Part shown: in pieces, positions 55,523 to 64,000 of the stretch
Layout of the letters: each line of letters begins with the position of its first letter
Numbering within the stretch: position 1 is the stretch's first letter
Position numbers and translations under genes: made by a program
Notes under the pieces: model-generated
What the model was told of the DNA's origin: nothing
Seen by the model: only the letters and a program-made list of their open reading frames with translations
Database searches by the model: none
Source: Streptomyces sp. Edi2
Lineage (GTDB): Bacteria > Actinomycetota > Actinomycetes > Streptomycetales > Streptomycetaceae
Direction: 5' to 3'
Length of the DNA stretch: 64,000 nt
NCBI RefSeq assembly: GCF_040253635.1
Contig: NZ_JBEJGX010000003.1
Location: 4,613,501-4,677,500 of the forward strand

Positions 55523-56808
55523 TTGGCGATGGGCTCCAGGATCTCCCGGCCGCCCAGGTAGGGGCGGAGCACCTCGGGGACGCGCACGGAGCCGTCCGCC
55601 TGCTGGTGGTTCTCGAAGATCGCCACGATCGTGCGCGGTACGGCGCAGAGCGTGCCGTTGAGGGTCGCCAGCGGCGAGACCTTCTGCTTGCCGTCGACGG
55701 TCTCGCGCATCCGGACCGAGAGCCGCCGGGCCTGGAACTCGTCGCAGTTCGAGGCCGAGGTCAGCTCGCGGTACTTGCCCTGGGTGGGGATCCACGCCTC
55801 GCAGTCGAACTTGCGGGAGGCCGAGGCGCCGAGGTCACCGGTGGCGACATCGATGACCTGGAACGGCAGTTCCAGACCGGTCAGCCACTGCTTCTCCCAG
55901 TCCAGCAGCCGCTGGTGCTCGGCCTGGGCGTCGTCCGGCGCGACGTAGGAGAACATCTCCACCTTGTCGAACTGGTGGACCCGGAAGATGCCGCGGGTGT
56001 CCTTGCCGTAGGTGCCGGCCTCGCGGCGGAAGCACGGCGAGAAACCGGCGTAGCGCAGCGGCAGCTTGGCACCGTCGACGATCTCGTCCATGTGGTACGC
56101 GGCGAGCGGGACCTCGGAGGTGCCGACCAGGTAGTAGTCGTCCTTCTCCAGGTGGTAGACGTTCTCGGCGGCCTGGCCGAGGAAGCCCGTGCCCTCCATG
56201 GCGCGCGGGCGCACCAGGGCGGGGGTCAGCATCGGCGTGAAACCGGCCGCGGTGGCCTGCGCGATGGCGGCGTTGACCAGGGCGAGCTCCAGCAGCGCGC
56301 CGACGCCCGTGAGGTAGTAGAAGCGGGAGCCGGACACCTTGGCACCGCGCTCGACGTCGATCGCGCCGAGCAGTTCGCCGATCTCCAGGTGGTCCTTGGG
56401 CTCGAAGCCCTCCGCCGCGAAGTCACGGATCGTGCCGTGCGTCTCCAGGACGGTGAAGTCCTCCTCGCCGCCCACGGGCACATCGGGGTGGACGAGGTTG
56501 CCGAGCTTCCGCAGCAGCGCCTGCGTCTCCTCCTTGGCCTCGTCCTGAGCGGCGTCGGCGGCCTTGACGGCGGCCGACAGCTCACCGGCCTTCTTCAGCA
56601 GCACGGCCTTCTCGTCGCCGGAGGCCTTGGGGATGAGCTTGCCGAGCGCCTTCTGCTCGGCACGCAGCTCATCGAAGCGGACGCTGGACGACCTGCGCCG
56701 CTCGTCGGCGGAGAGAAGCGCGTCGACGAGCTCGACGTCCTCTCCACGGGCGCGCTGGGATGCGCGCACACGGTCGGGGTCCTCACGGAGCAGGCGAAGG
56801 TCAATCAC
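55519..56808 (-). CDS. serS: Seryl-tRNA synthetase
   Basis: The 429-residue class II synthetase has the N-terminal coiled coil (about 30-100, helices rich in Lys and Glu) and motif 2 residues in [29 protein letters not shown]. Motif 3 is in the [19 protein letters not shown] region. It charges tRNA-Ser and supplies tRNA for selenocysteine where present. The ATG begins [17 protein letters not shown], the universal SerRS opening. It is the upstream gene of a serS-HAD operon. Confidence 0.98.
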   Translation of the reverse strand: MIDLRLLREDPDRVRASQRARGEDVELVDALLSADERRRSSSVRFDELRAEQKALGKLIPKASGDEKAVLLKKAGELSAAVKAADAAQDEAKEETQALLRKLGNLVHPDVPVGGEEDFTVLETHGTIRDFAAEGFEPKDHLEIGELLGAIDVERGAKVSGSRFYYLTGVGALLELALVNAAIAQATAAGFTPMLTPALVRPRAMEGTGFLGQAAENVYHLEKDDYYLVGTSEVPLAAYHMDEIVDGAKLPLRYAGFSPCFRREAGTYGKDTRGIFRVHQFDKVEMFSYVAPDDAQAEHQRLLDWEKQWLTGLELPFQVIDVATGDLGASASRKFDCEAWIPTQGKYRELTSASNCDEFQARRLSVRMRETVDGKQKVSPLATLNGTLCAVPRTIVAIFENHQQADGSVRVPEVLRPYLGGREILEPIAK

Positions 56809-57086
56809 CCCCCCAGGCTACCGGGCCCCGCTCCGCCCCTCGACGCGATATTCACCGGCATGTCATTTTGCCCGTTTTGGGCAATTTATTCCCCTAGGGT
56901 CGAGGGGGCGAAAACGGGTGGGAAATGCGCGCGCATTCCGTGTCGCGGGAGACCCGGAAGGGGGTCCTCGGTGCGGTGGGCGAGAGCCTTTGCTGTGGCC
57001 ATCGGAGGCCTTCGCGGCGTCCGTCACGAGATCTTCGCACTGTCCGCGATGGGGCTTTCGCGGTCCGGGGGCCGGGTGATCCGCGG

Positions 57087-57479
57087 TGTGGACAACGGGA
57101 GTTGGACGGGCGCCGGAGCGGGTTGCGAGCCCTGATTCTCCCCGGGTTATCCCCTGGAATCCCTCGGTTGTCCACAGGCAGCAAGGCTTTCGGGATTGTT
57201 ATCCACAGGCTGTGTGTGAGATCTGTGGAAGTCGGAGCCGACCATTCCGCCCCCGAAATGCTCGGCTATGGATTCCCTGTCCAAACCCCGTTCACGCACT
57301 CTTTCGTGTGGGATTACCTCGCCCTAAAGGATTGATCACGTGAATTGTGCTGACGGCGCCCGACGTGCGGTGCTGTGGAGTGGTGTGTGGTCAGTAGGGC
57401 GATATGTCGACTCTGTCCGACTCGCATGTCGACTTACCCACAGGTCGAGAACCAAGCCTGTGGATAACTTTGTGGATAA
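57087..57479. promoter_or_regulatory. DnaA-box cluster between serS and pheA
   Basis: The 749-base gap (56809-57557) holds no gene that I can support. It carries TGTGGACAA (57087-57095), TTGTCCACA (57168-57176), TTATCCACA (57199-57207), TTACCCACA (57434-57442, one mismatch), TGTGGATAA (57459-57467) and TGTGGATAA (57471-57479). These match the DnaA-box consensus TTATCCACA or the Streptomyces-preferred TTGTCCACA, in both orientations. The window has no dnaA, dnaN or gyrB, so this is not oriC itself. It resembles the DnaA-titrating cluster D78 described for S. coelicolor, as I recall it. Confidence 0.88.
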
Positions 57480-57557
57480 CCCGCAGCCCTTCCAAAGGTG
57501 CAGGTCGTGCTGCTCCGCAGGGCCCGCCGGCCGGGCCGCGGAGCATCCGCAGCCGGC

Positions 57558-58484
57558 TCAGCCCCGACCGTCCATGCAGCGCGCCAGCCAGTCCGACGCC
57601 TCGGTGAACGCCGCGTCCGTCATCTGCCGCCGGACGCTCGGCGACGCCTCGTCCGCCCGCGGATACGACCCGAGGAACCGCACCTCGCGGCAGACCCGCT
57701 TGAGGCCCATCAGCACCTCGCTGACCCGGCGGTCGGTGACGTGCCCCTCGCAGTCCACGGAGAAGCAGTAGCGGCCGATGCCCTCACCGGTCGGCCGGGA
57801 CTCGATCCGCATCATGCTCACCCCGCGCACCGCGTACTCCTGCAGCAGTTCGAGCAGCGCACCGGGGTGGTCCTCGGCCAGCCACAGCACGACCGAGGTC
57901 TTGTCACTGCCGGTGGGCGCCGCGGGCCGGGCCGGGCGGCCCACCAGCACGAAGCGGGTGGCCGCGTTCTGCGCGTCATGGATGTCGGTGACCAGCGGCT
58001 CCAGGCCGTAGGTCGCCGCCGCGAACTCGCCGGCGAAGGCACCGTCGTAGCGGCCCTCCTGCACCAGCCGCGCGCCGTCGGCATTCGAGGCCGCCGACTC
58101 CCATACGGCCTCCGGGAGTTGGGCCGCCAGCCACTTGCGTACCTGCGGCTGGGCGACCGGGTGCCCGGTCACCGTCTTCACCTCGCTGAGCACCGTACCG
58201 GGGCGGACGAGCAGCGCGAAGGCGATCGGCAGCAGCACCTCGCGGTAGATCATCAGCGGCCGTCCTGCGGCCAGTTCGTCGAGCGTGGTGGTCACCCCGC
58301 CCTCGACGGAGTTCTCGATCGGCACCAGCGCCGCGGCGGCCTCGCCATCGCGCACCGCGTCCAGGGCGGCCGGCACCGACACCATCGGCACCAGCTCGCG
58401 GGTCGCCGCCTCGGGAAGCGTGCGCAGCGCGGCCTCCGTGAACGTGCCCTCGGGGCCGAGGTAGGTATAGCGGCTGGCCGACAT
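57558..58484 (-). CDS. pheA: Prephenate dehydratase
   Basis: The 308-residue monofunctional enzyme has YLGPEGTFTEAAL, PIENSVEGGV, the catalytic Thr-Arg-Phe in NAATRFVLVG, and a C-terminal ACT domain (LLELLQEYAVRGVSMMRIESRPT) that binds phenylalanine for feedback control. It converts prephenate to phenylpyruvate. The gene lies downstream of the DnaA-box region in the opposite direction to its length, on the minus strand. The next 170 bases upstream contain no gene. Confidence 0.97.
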   Translation of the reverse strand: MSASRYTYLGPEGTFTEAALRTLPEAATRELVPMVSVPAALDAVRDGEAAAALVPIENSVEGGVTTTLDELAAGRPLMIYREVLLPIAFALLVRPGTVLSEVKTVTGHPVAQPQVRKWLAAQLPEAVWESAASNADGARLVQEGRYDGAFAGEFAAATYGLEPLVTDIHDAQNAATRFVLVGRPARPAAPTGSDKTSVVLWLAEDHPGALLELLQEYAVRGVSMMRIESRPTGEGIGRYCFSVDCEGHVTDRRVSEVLMGLKRVCREVRFLGSYPRADEASPSVRRQMTDAAFTEASDWLARCMDGRG

Positions 58485-58654
58485 GGATAAGGACTCCCTC
58501 GCGTCACTGCGGGGGCACCCCGCCGATCTTCTCCCTGTCCTGCCACGATACCCAGCCCCGCGGAACGCGGGCGGGACTTCTCCGCGGGGCCGGGCCCGAG
58601 GGTTGCCCGCCCGGGGCCGGTCCCCCGGACCTGCAGCAGCAGCAGCCGGTTTCC

Positions 58655-60070
58655 TCAGCCCTCCAGCAGAGGCCGGCCCACGTAGTCGCCCGGTGCGGCC
58701 GCCGGGGGCACCGCGTACAGCCCGCTCGCCTCGTGCCGCAGGAAGCGCGAGAGCGCGTCCCCGCGGTCCAGCTTCCGCTGGACCTGGGTGAAGGCGCGCA
58801 GCGGGTCGGCCTGCCAGCAGACGAAGAGCAGCCCGGCGTCCGGGGCGCCGTCCTCCCGGAACCCGTCGTGGAAGGAGAACGGGCGGCGCAGCATCGCGGC
58901 GCCCTGGTTGGACTCCGGCGCCGCTATCCGCGCGTGCGCATTGGCCGGGATGACCGGCAGCCCGTCGGAGCCGTTCGCCTCCAGCCGCATCGGGGTGGTC
59001 TCCGAGCCGCCGGTCAGCGGCGCCCCGTTGTCCTTGCGGCGCCCGATGACCCGCTCCTGTTCGTGCCGGGAACGCTTCTCCCAGTCGTCCAGCAGCATCC
59101 GGATGCGGCGGACGACGGCGTACGAGCCGCCGTGCATCCAGGCCTGGCCGGCGTCCCGCCCCACGAAGATCCGCTCGTCGAAGTCCTTGTCCGACGGTTT
59201 GGGGTTGTTGGTGCCGTCGATCTGTCCCATCAGATTGCGGGCGGTCATCGGGTGTGCGGTGGCGCCCGGGGTGCGGTTGAAGCCGTTCATCTGCCAGCGC
59301 AGCCGCGCGCTGCCGGCCGCGTCCTTCTGCAGTGCGCGCAGCGCGTGGAAGGCGACCAGCGCGTCATCGGCACCGATCTGTATCCACAGATCTCCGTTGC
59401 TGCGCCCGGCGTCCAGCGCATCGGCCGAGAAGTCGGGCAGCGGGTCGAGCTGTACGGGGCGCCGCTTCGTCAGGCCCGTACGGCCGAAGAAGCTGTGGCC
59501 GAAGCCGAAGGTGACGGTCAGCGAGGACGGGCCCGCGTCGAGCGCGACCCCTGTGTCGGCGTCCGGGGCCCGCCCGGCCATCAGCTCCCCGGCCGTCCGC
59601 GACCAGCGGCGCAGCAGTGCGGCGGCGGCCTTGCGGTCCGCGTCCGGTGCCAGGTCGAAGGCGACCAGATGCCCCGTGGCCTGCAGTGGGGTGGTGATCC
59701 CCGCCTGGTGCCCGGCGTGCGCCGGCCGGAAGGGAACCTCGGTCGATCCGATGCTGGTCACGGCCTTGGCGGCGCCGTCCTGCGTACCGGACTGCGCGGC
59801 GCCGGCCCCGATGGCGCCACCGGCCCCGCCGACGACCAGCCCGGCCGCGCCCGCCGCGCCGACGGTGCCGAGCAGCCGGCGACGGGAGAGCTCCAGGGAG
59901 GGGGAGGAGGGAGAGGAGGGCGAGGGGGAGCTGTCGGTTTCGGGCGCCGGGGCGGTGGCCGGTGCGGGCACGCCCGCTGCGCTGCCCGCGCCCGCGGACT
60001 GCGTGCCTGGGTTCTTCTTCCCGGGCGCCACCTGGCCGGGCGCCTTCTTGCTGGACGTCTGCTTGCTCAT
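58655..60070 (-). CDS. dtpA: Tat-exported Dyp-type peroxidase
   Basis: The 471-residue protein has a Tat signal (SRRRLLGTVGAAGAAGLVVGGA at about residues 62-83) after an unusual Ser/Pro leader. It contains the GXXDG motif in LMGQIDGTNNP with the distal Asp, and the proximal haem His in NAHARIAAPES. DtpA of S. lividans is a haem peroxidase linked to copper-dependent maturation of the GlxA radical oxidase. The stop of the CopCD gene overlaps the ATG by one base, so it belongs to the copper operon. The symbol is assigned by family and context. Confidence 0.9.
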   Translation of the reverse strand: MSKQTSSKKAPGQVAPGKKNPGTQSAGAGSAAGVPAPATAPAPETDSSPSPSSPSSPSLELSRRRLLGTVGAAGAAGLVVGGAGGAIGAGAAQSGTQDGAAKAVTSIGSTEVPFRPAHAGHQAGITTPLQATGHLVAFDLAPDADRKAAAALLRRWSRTAGELMAGRAPDADTGVALDAGPSSLTVTFGFGHSFFGRTGLTKRRPVQLDPLPDFSADALDAGRSNGDLWIQIGADDALVAFHALRALQKDAAGSARLRWQMNGFNRTPGATAHPMTARNLMGQIDGTNNPKPSDKDFDERIFVGRDAGQAWMHGGSYAVVRRIRMLLDDWEKRSRHEQERVIGRRKDNGAPLTGGSETTPMRLEANGSDGLPVIPANAHARIAAPESNQGAAMLRRPFSFHDGFREDGAPDAGLLFVCWQADPLRAFTQVQRKLDRGDALSRFLRHEASGLYAVPPAAAPGDYVGRPLLEG

Positions 60071-62466
60071 CAGCCGATCTTCACGTTCTTGATCTCGGTC
60101 ACCTGGTCGATGTCGGAGGTCCGTACGAGCAGCGAGAGCTGCCACTGCCCCGGGACCGGCAGCTGGACCCCGTCCGCCCGCCATTGGCCCTTGCCGAGGT
60201 GCTTCGGGGCGATCGGCAGCGGCCCGATCTTCTTGGCCTTCTGGGTGAAGGAGACCTTCACCTCGGGGACGTCGACCGCCTTGCCCGACGGGTCCGTGAT
60301 CCGCAGCCGCAGCGTGTTGGCGCTGCCGCTGCGCCCCGGGGCGAGGTCGAGGCGGGCGGTGCCCTTGCCGTTCGTGCCGCCGGTGTCGAACGGGATGTTC
60401 AGCACCTGGGGCCGACCGGTCGCGGTGGACTGCCCGCCCGAGCGGGCCTTGACCGCCTCCTCGGTGCGAGCCGGTTCGGTGGCGGTCAGCACCGTGGTCA
60501 CCACGAGCAGGACGACGGCGACCGACGCCTCGGCCAGCACCGACCGGCGCAGCGCCAGCCGCTCCGGATCTGCATCGCGCTGCCGCTTGGTACGGGCGGT
60601 ACACAACGCGGCCTGCTGACGGGCGAGTTGGGCGGCGCGGGCGGGGTCGGGGGGTTCGTCCGGCGTCCGGTCCGGCGCCTGGTCCGGCGTCTGGTCCTGC
60701 GCCTGGTCCGGCGTCCGGTCAGAGTTCCCGTCCGGGTTCCGGCCCGGGGCCTGGCCCGAGGTCCCTTCCGCGGTCTTGCCGGGGCTCTGCGGGGGAGCGC
60801 CGGCGGAAGCCGAAGCAGCCGAAGCAGCGGAAGCCGAAGCAGGGGAAGGGGGAGCAGCCGATGCGGTGGGAGGAGCCGATCCGGTGGCCGCGCCGACTGT
60901 GGCCGAGGCGCCGACGGCTGCCTTCTCCGCTTCGCTGTCCTGTTCCGCTTCGCCGTCCTTCTCCACCGCGGTGCCCTCTTCGGCCTGCGGCACTTCGGCC
61001 TGCGGCACTTCGGCCCGCGGCACTTCGGCCTCGGACGACCGGCCCTCGGACGACCGGCCCTCGGCCGTCCGTGCCTCCGCCAGCCGCCCCGTCCACCGCC
61101 GTGACACCCCGGCGATCCCGACGAGCACCACGACCAGGCCCACCTTGAGCAGCAGCAGCCACCCGTACGTGGTGTCGGTCAGCGCATGCCAGCTGCCGAC
61201 CTGCCGCCAGGACTGATACACACCGGTGGCCACCAGCACCAGCACCGAGCCGAACGCGATCCGCGAGAAGCGTCGTACGGCGGTCCGCTCGACGGGCGGC
61301 CCCCAGTACAGGGACACGACCAGTGCGGCCAGCCCGCCGAGCCAGGCGGCGACCGCCAGCAGATGCAGCACATCGACCGGCATCGCGACGGCGGTCTGCA
61401 GACCGGTCGAGGCGTGTTCGGCCAACGCCCAGGTAGCGGCGAGCCCCGCGGCGACGATCACCCCGCCGAAGGCGAGCCCGAAGGTGAGGTCCCTGCGCTG
61501 CCTGGCGAGGTCGGCGGCGTCCACGGCCTGCTGCCCGGCGCCGCCGGTGTCCTTCTCCCCGGCGCCCGCGCCGTCCTTCTCGCCCGGCGCGCTCCTCTCT
61601 ACCGGGGCCGCCCCGTCCTCCGGAGCCGCCCCCTCCTCCGCCACCGGCTCGTGCAGCCGCGCGAACGTCCCGAAGAGCACCGCCACGAACAGCGCCGCGG
61701 CGGCGAGCAGCAGCAGTCGGGAGACCAGCGCCGCGCCCGGCTTGGTGACCAGGACCTGCTGGAGTCCGCCGAGGTCGAAGACATCGGCGAGATCGCCGGA
61801 CCCCGTGTACGGGGTGCGCAGCAGCAGCATCACCACGGTGGTGCCGGCCAGCAGCGCCCACCCCTGGACGACCAGCCGCTGCACCGACCGTACGAGGGCG
61901 GCGGCCGGCCGGCAGGCCACCACGAAGGCCGCGCCGCCGATGAGCAGGATGAACCCGGCGTAGGCGAGGTAGCGGGCGACGCCGTAGAGCGCGCCGACCA
62001 GACCGCCGCCGGCCTGCTGCTGCGGTACCGGGGCGGTGGCCTTGGAGGGCGCGCCGACCGAGAAGGTGAAGGCGCCGGAGACGGGGTGGCTGTCGGCGGA
62101 GACCGCCTGCCAGGTCACGGTGTACGTGCCGTTGCCGAGCCCCGGTGGCAGCCCCGCGCCGTATTTGACGGTGCTGCCGCTGCTCAGGTTGCGCAGCTTG
62201 CCGGGGTCCACCCGTTTGCCCCGCGGATCCAGCACCCGGATCGAGTTGTCGCCCATCGCGACGCCCTCGGAGAAGGTGAGCGTCACCTGCTCCGGGGCCT
62301 TTTCCACCACCGAACCCTGCGCGGGGGTGCTCCCGGTCAGCGCGGCATGCGCCGAGGCCGGGGCGGCGCCGCCGAACCCGCCGATCAGCGCGCCGGCCAG
62401 CGCCACCGCGACGACCAGCAGGCGCAGCACGGCGGACCGTCGCGGCCCGAGCCCGGTGGTGACCAT
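60070..62466 (-). CDS. CopC-CopD-type copper transport membrane protein
   Basis: The 798-residue protein has a signal peptide, then a CopC domain whose mature start AHAALTGSTPAQGS places a copper-binding His first, with SADSHPVSG later. About eight membrane helices form the CopD part. A long charged Pro/Glu/Ala linker with heptad-like repeats (EVPQAEVPQAE, DQTPDQAPDRTPDE) and a C-terminal extracytoplasmic domain follow. Copper import into the cytosol or its handling at the membrane is the likely role. The linker length is unusual and made of tandem repeats. Confidence 0.9.
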   Translation of the reverse strand: MVTTGLGPRRSAVLRLLVVAVALAGALIGGFGGAAPASAHAALTGSTPAQGSVVEKAPEQVTLTFSEGVAMGDNSIRVLDPRGKRVDPGKLRNLSSGSTVKYGAGLPPGLGNGTYTVTWQAVSADSHPVSGAFTFSVGAPSKATAPVPQQQAGGGLVGALYGVARYLAYAGFILLIGGAAFVVACRPAAALVRSVQRLVVQGWALLAGTTVVMLLLRTPYTGSGDLADVFDLGGLQQVLVTKPGAALVSRLLLLAAAALFVAVLFGTFARLHEPVAEEGAAPEDGAAPVERSAPGEKDGAGAGEKDTGGAGQQAVDAADLARQRRDLTFGLAFGGVIVAAGLAATWALAEHASTGLQTAVAMPVDVLHLLAVAAWLGGLAALVVSLYWGPPVERTAVRRFSRIAFGSVLVLVATGVYQSWRQVGSWHALTDTTYGWLLLLKVGLVVVLVGIAGVSRRWTGRLAEARTAEGRSSEGRSSEAEVPRAEVPQAEVPQAEEGTAVEKDGEAEQDSEAEKAAVGASATVGAATGSAPPTASAAPPSPASASAASAASASAGAPPQSPGKTAEGTSGQAPGRNPDGNSDRTPDQAQDQTPDQAPDRTPDEPPDPARAAQLARQQAALCTARTKRQRDADPERLALRRSVLAEASVAVVLLVVTTVLTATEPARTEEAVKARSGGQSTATGRPQVLNIPFDTGGTNGKGTARLDLAPGRSGSANTLRLRITDPSGKAVDVPEVKVSFTQKAKKIGPLPIAPKHLGKGQWRADGVQLPVPGQWQLSLLVRTSDIDQVTEIKNVKIG

Positions 62467-62528
62467 AGTGATCGCTCCCCTTACTCCCGTTGTCTGTACG
62501 GCCTGTGTGGCGGTTCTTCGGTCCCCGG

Positions 62529-62978
62529 CTACTTCTTCGGCGCGTAGGTGAGGGCCTTGACCGGGACCGTCACCTTGATCGGACCGGCGGTGGCGAAGTG
62601 CAGCTCGATGGCCACCTTGTCGCCCTCGGCCGGCTTCTTCTTCAGCCCCATGAACATCAGATGGTTGCCTCCGCGGCTGAGCCGGAGCTCGCCGCCCGCG
62701 GGTATCGCCAGCGAGTTGACCTGCTCCATCTTGGTGCCGGCCGTCTTGTGGAGCGTGATGTTCTTGGACAGGTCGCTGGTGACCGAGGTGAGCTTGTCCG
62801 CGGTGTCACCGCTGTTCTTGACGGTGAAGTACGCGCCGGCCATGTTCTGGTCGACCGGCTGGGGCATGTACGAGTCCGCGACCTTGAGCTGCGGTGCGCC
62901 GCCCGCGCCGCCGCAGCCCGCCAGGGTGAGGGCGGCGGTGAGGGTGAGGGCGGCGGCGAGGGTGGTGCGGCGGTTCAC
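62529..62978 (-). CDS. ecuC: PCu(A)C copper chaperone lipoprotein
   Basis: The 149-residue protein has a signal peptide with lipobox LTLAGCGG and the copper-binding pattern of His and Met residues (ITLHKTAGTKM, NHLMFMG) of the PCuAC family. Such chaperones deliver Cu(I) to cytochrome oxidase or to Sco. In S. lividans the neighbour of sco and dtpA is named ECuC. The GTG overlaps the sco stop by four bases, so translation is coupled. Confidence 0.88.
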   Translation of the reverse strand: MNRRTTLAAALTLTAALTLAGCGGAGGAPQLKVADSYMPQPVDQNMAGAYFTVKNSGDTADKLTSVTSDLSKNITLHKTAGTKMEQVNSLAIPAGGELRLSRGGNHLMFMGLKKKPAEGDKVAIELHFATAGPIKVTVPVKALTYAPKK

Positions 62979-63619
62979 GGGTTCTGCCCCTTGACGATCT
63001 TCGGAAGTGCCTTGGTGTAGTTGTCGGAGGTCGCCTCCTGCATGCCCATCCAGTGGATCTTGTCGTCCTTGGGGGAGGTCAGCAGCACCTGCGCACCATG
63101 GGTGGAGACGACATCGCCGTTCTTCTTCTTGACCGGCTTCTCGATCCCGATGTTCACGTCGCGCGCACCACCCCGGATGGTGTCGAAATTGCCGGTCAGG
63201 CCGGTGAAGTCCTTGTCGATACCGCCGAGCCACTTCTTGAGCGCGGCCGGGGTGTCCCGCTCCGGGTCGGAGGTGATGAAGACGACCCGCAGGTCCTTCC
63301 GTTCGGCCGGCGGCAGCTGCTTCACCGCGACCGCGATGTTGGCCATCGTCAGCGGACAGACGTCCGGGCAGTTGGTGTAACCGAAGTAGATCAGCGTCGG
63401 GTGGCCCTTGGTCTTCTCCACCAGGTCGTACTTCTTGCCGCTGGTGTCGGTCAGGACGAGATCCGGCTTCTCCAAGGGGCTGTCGAGCGTGACGATCGGC
63501 TTGGCCGCGGTGCCCCCGGAGACCTCCGCGGCGGGCTTGTCGTCATCGCCGTTGCAGGCGGTCAGGCTGAAAGCCGCGGCCGCCGCCAGGGCGGACGCGA
63601 GCAGGGTCCTTCTGTGCAT
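62975..63619 (-). CDS. sco: Sco/SenC-type copper chaperone
   Basis: The 214-residue lipoprotein (lipobox LTAC) has the thioredoxin-like fold with CPDVCP (CXXXC) and the copper His in VSTHGAQ. Sco proteins load copper into cytochrome oxidase and, in Streptomyces, into morphogenetic copper enzymes. ATG at 63619 is used; a TTG three codons upstream is possible. It is the gene before ecuC and CopCD in one operon. Confidence 0.94.
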   Translation of the reverse strand: MHRRTLLASALAAAAAFSLTACNGDDDKPAAEVSGGTAAKPIVTLDSPLEKPDLVLTDTSGKKYDLVEKTKGHPTLIYFGYTNCPDVCPLTMANIAVAVKQLPPAERKDLRVVFITSDPERDTPAALKKWLGGIDKDFTGLTGNFDTIRGGARDVNIGIEKPVKKKNGDVVSTHGAQVLLTSPKDDKIHWMGMQEATSDNYTKALPKIVKGQNP

Positions 63620-63705
63620 TGCAGACAAATCCTGTATCTGGGAATCCCGTGTGTCCGGGAATGGCTGGCGGGCCGGCGCGGGTCGGGCGCCGGCCCTGCC
63701 GGTGG

Positions 63706-64000
63706 TCAGGCGCTGCGGCGCCGGCCGGCGAACACGCCGAAGCCGACGCCGATGATGCCGACGACGATGCCGGTGGCGCCCAGGACGCGGGCCGTGGTGT
63801 CACTGCCGGACGCGTCCGCGGTGGCGGCCGTGGCCTTCATGCCGGTGGTGGCACCGCTCTTGTCGTTCGCGCCGGCGGCGCCGTGGCCGTCCTCCTCGGG
63901 CGCGCCGAGCTTGAGGACCGGGGCCGGGTTCTCCGGCTCCGGGGCGCCCTCCTTCGTCGGCTCGATCCAGCGCACGACCTCCTTGTTGTCGTACGTCTGG
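63706..64000 (-). CDS. YcnI-like (DUF1775) copper-binding protein, N-terminus outside the window
   Basis: The visible 98 residues begin mid-protein with QTYDNKEVVRWIEP and end in a transmembrane helix (VLGATGIVVGIIGVGFGVFAG) and Arg-Arg-Arg-Ser-Ala. The VVRWIEP motif followed by Pro-rich sequence matches the end of the YcnI domain. YcnI proteins bind copper outside the membrane. It is the gene before sco and likely leads the copper operon. It runs past the right edge. Confidence 0.85.
   Translation of the reverse strand, partial: QTYDNKEVVRWIEPTKEGAPEPENPAPVLKLGAPEEDGHGAAGANDKSGATTGMKATAATADASGSDTTARVLGATGIVVGIIGVGFGVFAGRRRSA

Noticed and set aside
56939..56952. GTGTCGCGGGAGAC as a degenerate parS
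   Set aside because: Ten of fourteen bases match but the central CACGTG is lost.
57332..57345. TCACGTGAA near the serS-pheA gap as another parS
   Set aside because: Only the inner nine bases match; the outer bases needed for parS are different.
59381..59388. TATCCACA inside dtpA as part of a DnaA cluster
   Set aside because: It is a single incomplete box within a coding region.

Overview
The window is chromosomal DNA of a Streptomyces-type actinobacterium. The evidence is very high GC with GC-biased third codon positions, GTG/TTG starts, a sporulation gene of the SsgA family, and a Streptomyces-style fused cydDC. It also carries four sites matching the parS sequence (ParB/centromere sites, which in Streptomyces cluster around oriC) and a cluster of DnaA boxes. 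Together these place it in the conserved chromosome core near the origin. I see no prophage, insertion sequence, tRNA, rRNA or CRISPR.

Layout. 1-7.7 kb: a globin-reductase fusion cut by the left edge, a PPOX-fold protein, NUDIX, a LysR regulator with a rare TTA codon, two parS sites, then a PLP lyase, tyrosine phosphatase and holin-like membrane protein, a cupin and a small membrane protein. 7.7-8.4 kb: a decayed zone with a C-terminal piece of an IclR-type regulator (ssgR-like) and a lipoprotein remnant, just upstream of ssgA. 9-12.5 kb: a YibE/F membrane protein divergent from a TPP riboswitch plus thiC; a perfect parS lies inside the riboswitch. 12.6-17.8 kb: membrane protein, metallophosphoesterase, LacI regulator, hisC-type aminotransferase. 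18-24.3 kb: Rex-type operator and the cydA-cydB-cydDC operon, with a parS overlapping the cydDC start; then a GAF-GAF histidine kinase.

26-38.5 kb: HAD phosphatase, flavin monooxygenase, HtpX protease with PspAB, KptA, a PadR regulator divergent from a membrane protein plus carotenoid oxygenase, a MerR regulator, and an EphD-like hydrolase/SDR fusion coupled to an M24 peptidase. 38.7-42.5 kb: two ABC ATPase/permease pairs. 42.6-54.7 kb: MltG-like protein, CynX-type transporter and FadR/GntR regulator, a decarboxylase of the LysA family with a SAV_915-type small protein, MerR, LysR, a DHA2 exporter, a double-module Lrp regulator and a coupled rhomboid-like protein.

54.7-64 kb: HAD phosphatase and serS, a non-coding region with six DnaA boxes, pheA, and a copper-trafficking operon (YcnI, Sco, PCuAC chaperone, CopC/CopD, Tat-exported Dyp peroxidase) that runs off the right edge.

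Two themes stand out. First, chromosome-maintenance sites (parS, DnaA boxes) are embedded in regulatory or coding sequence. Second, there are many short tandem repeats, both between genes and inside genes where they encode low-complexity tails and linkers.
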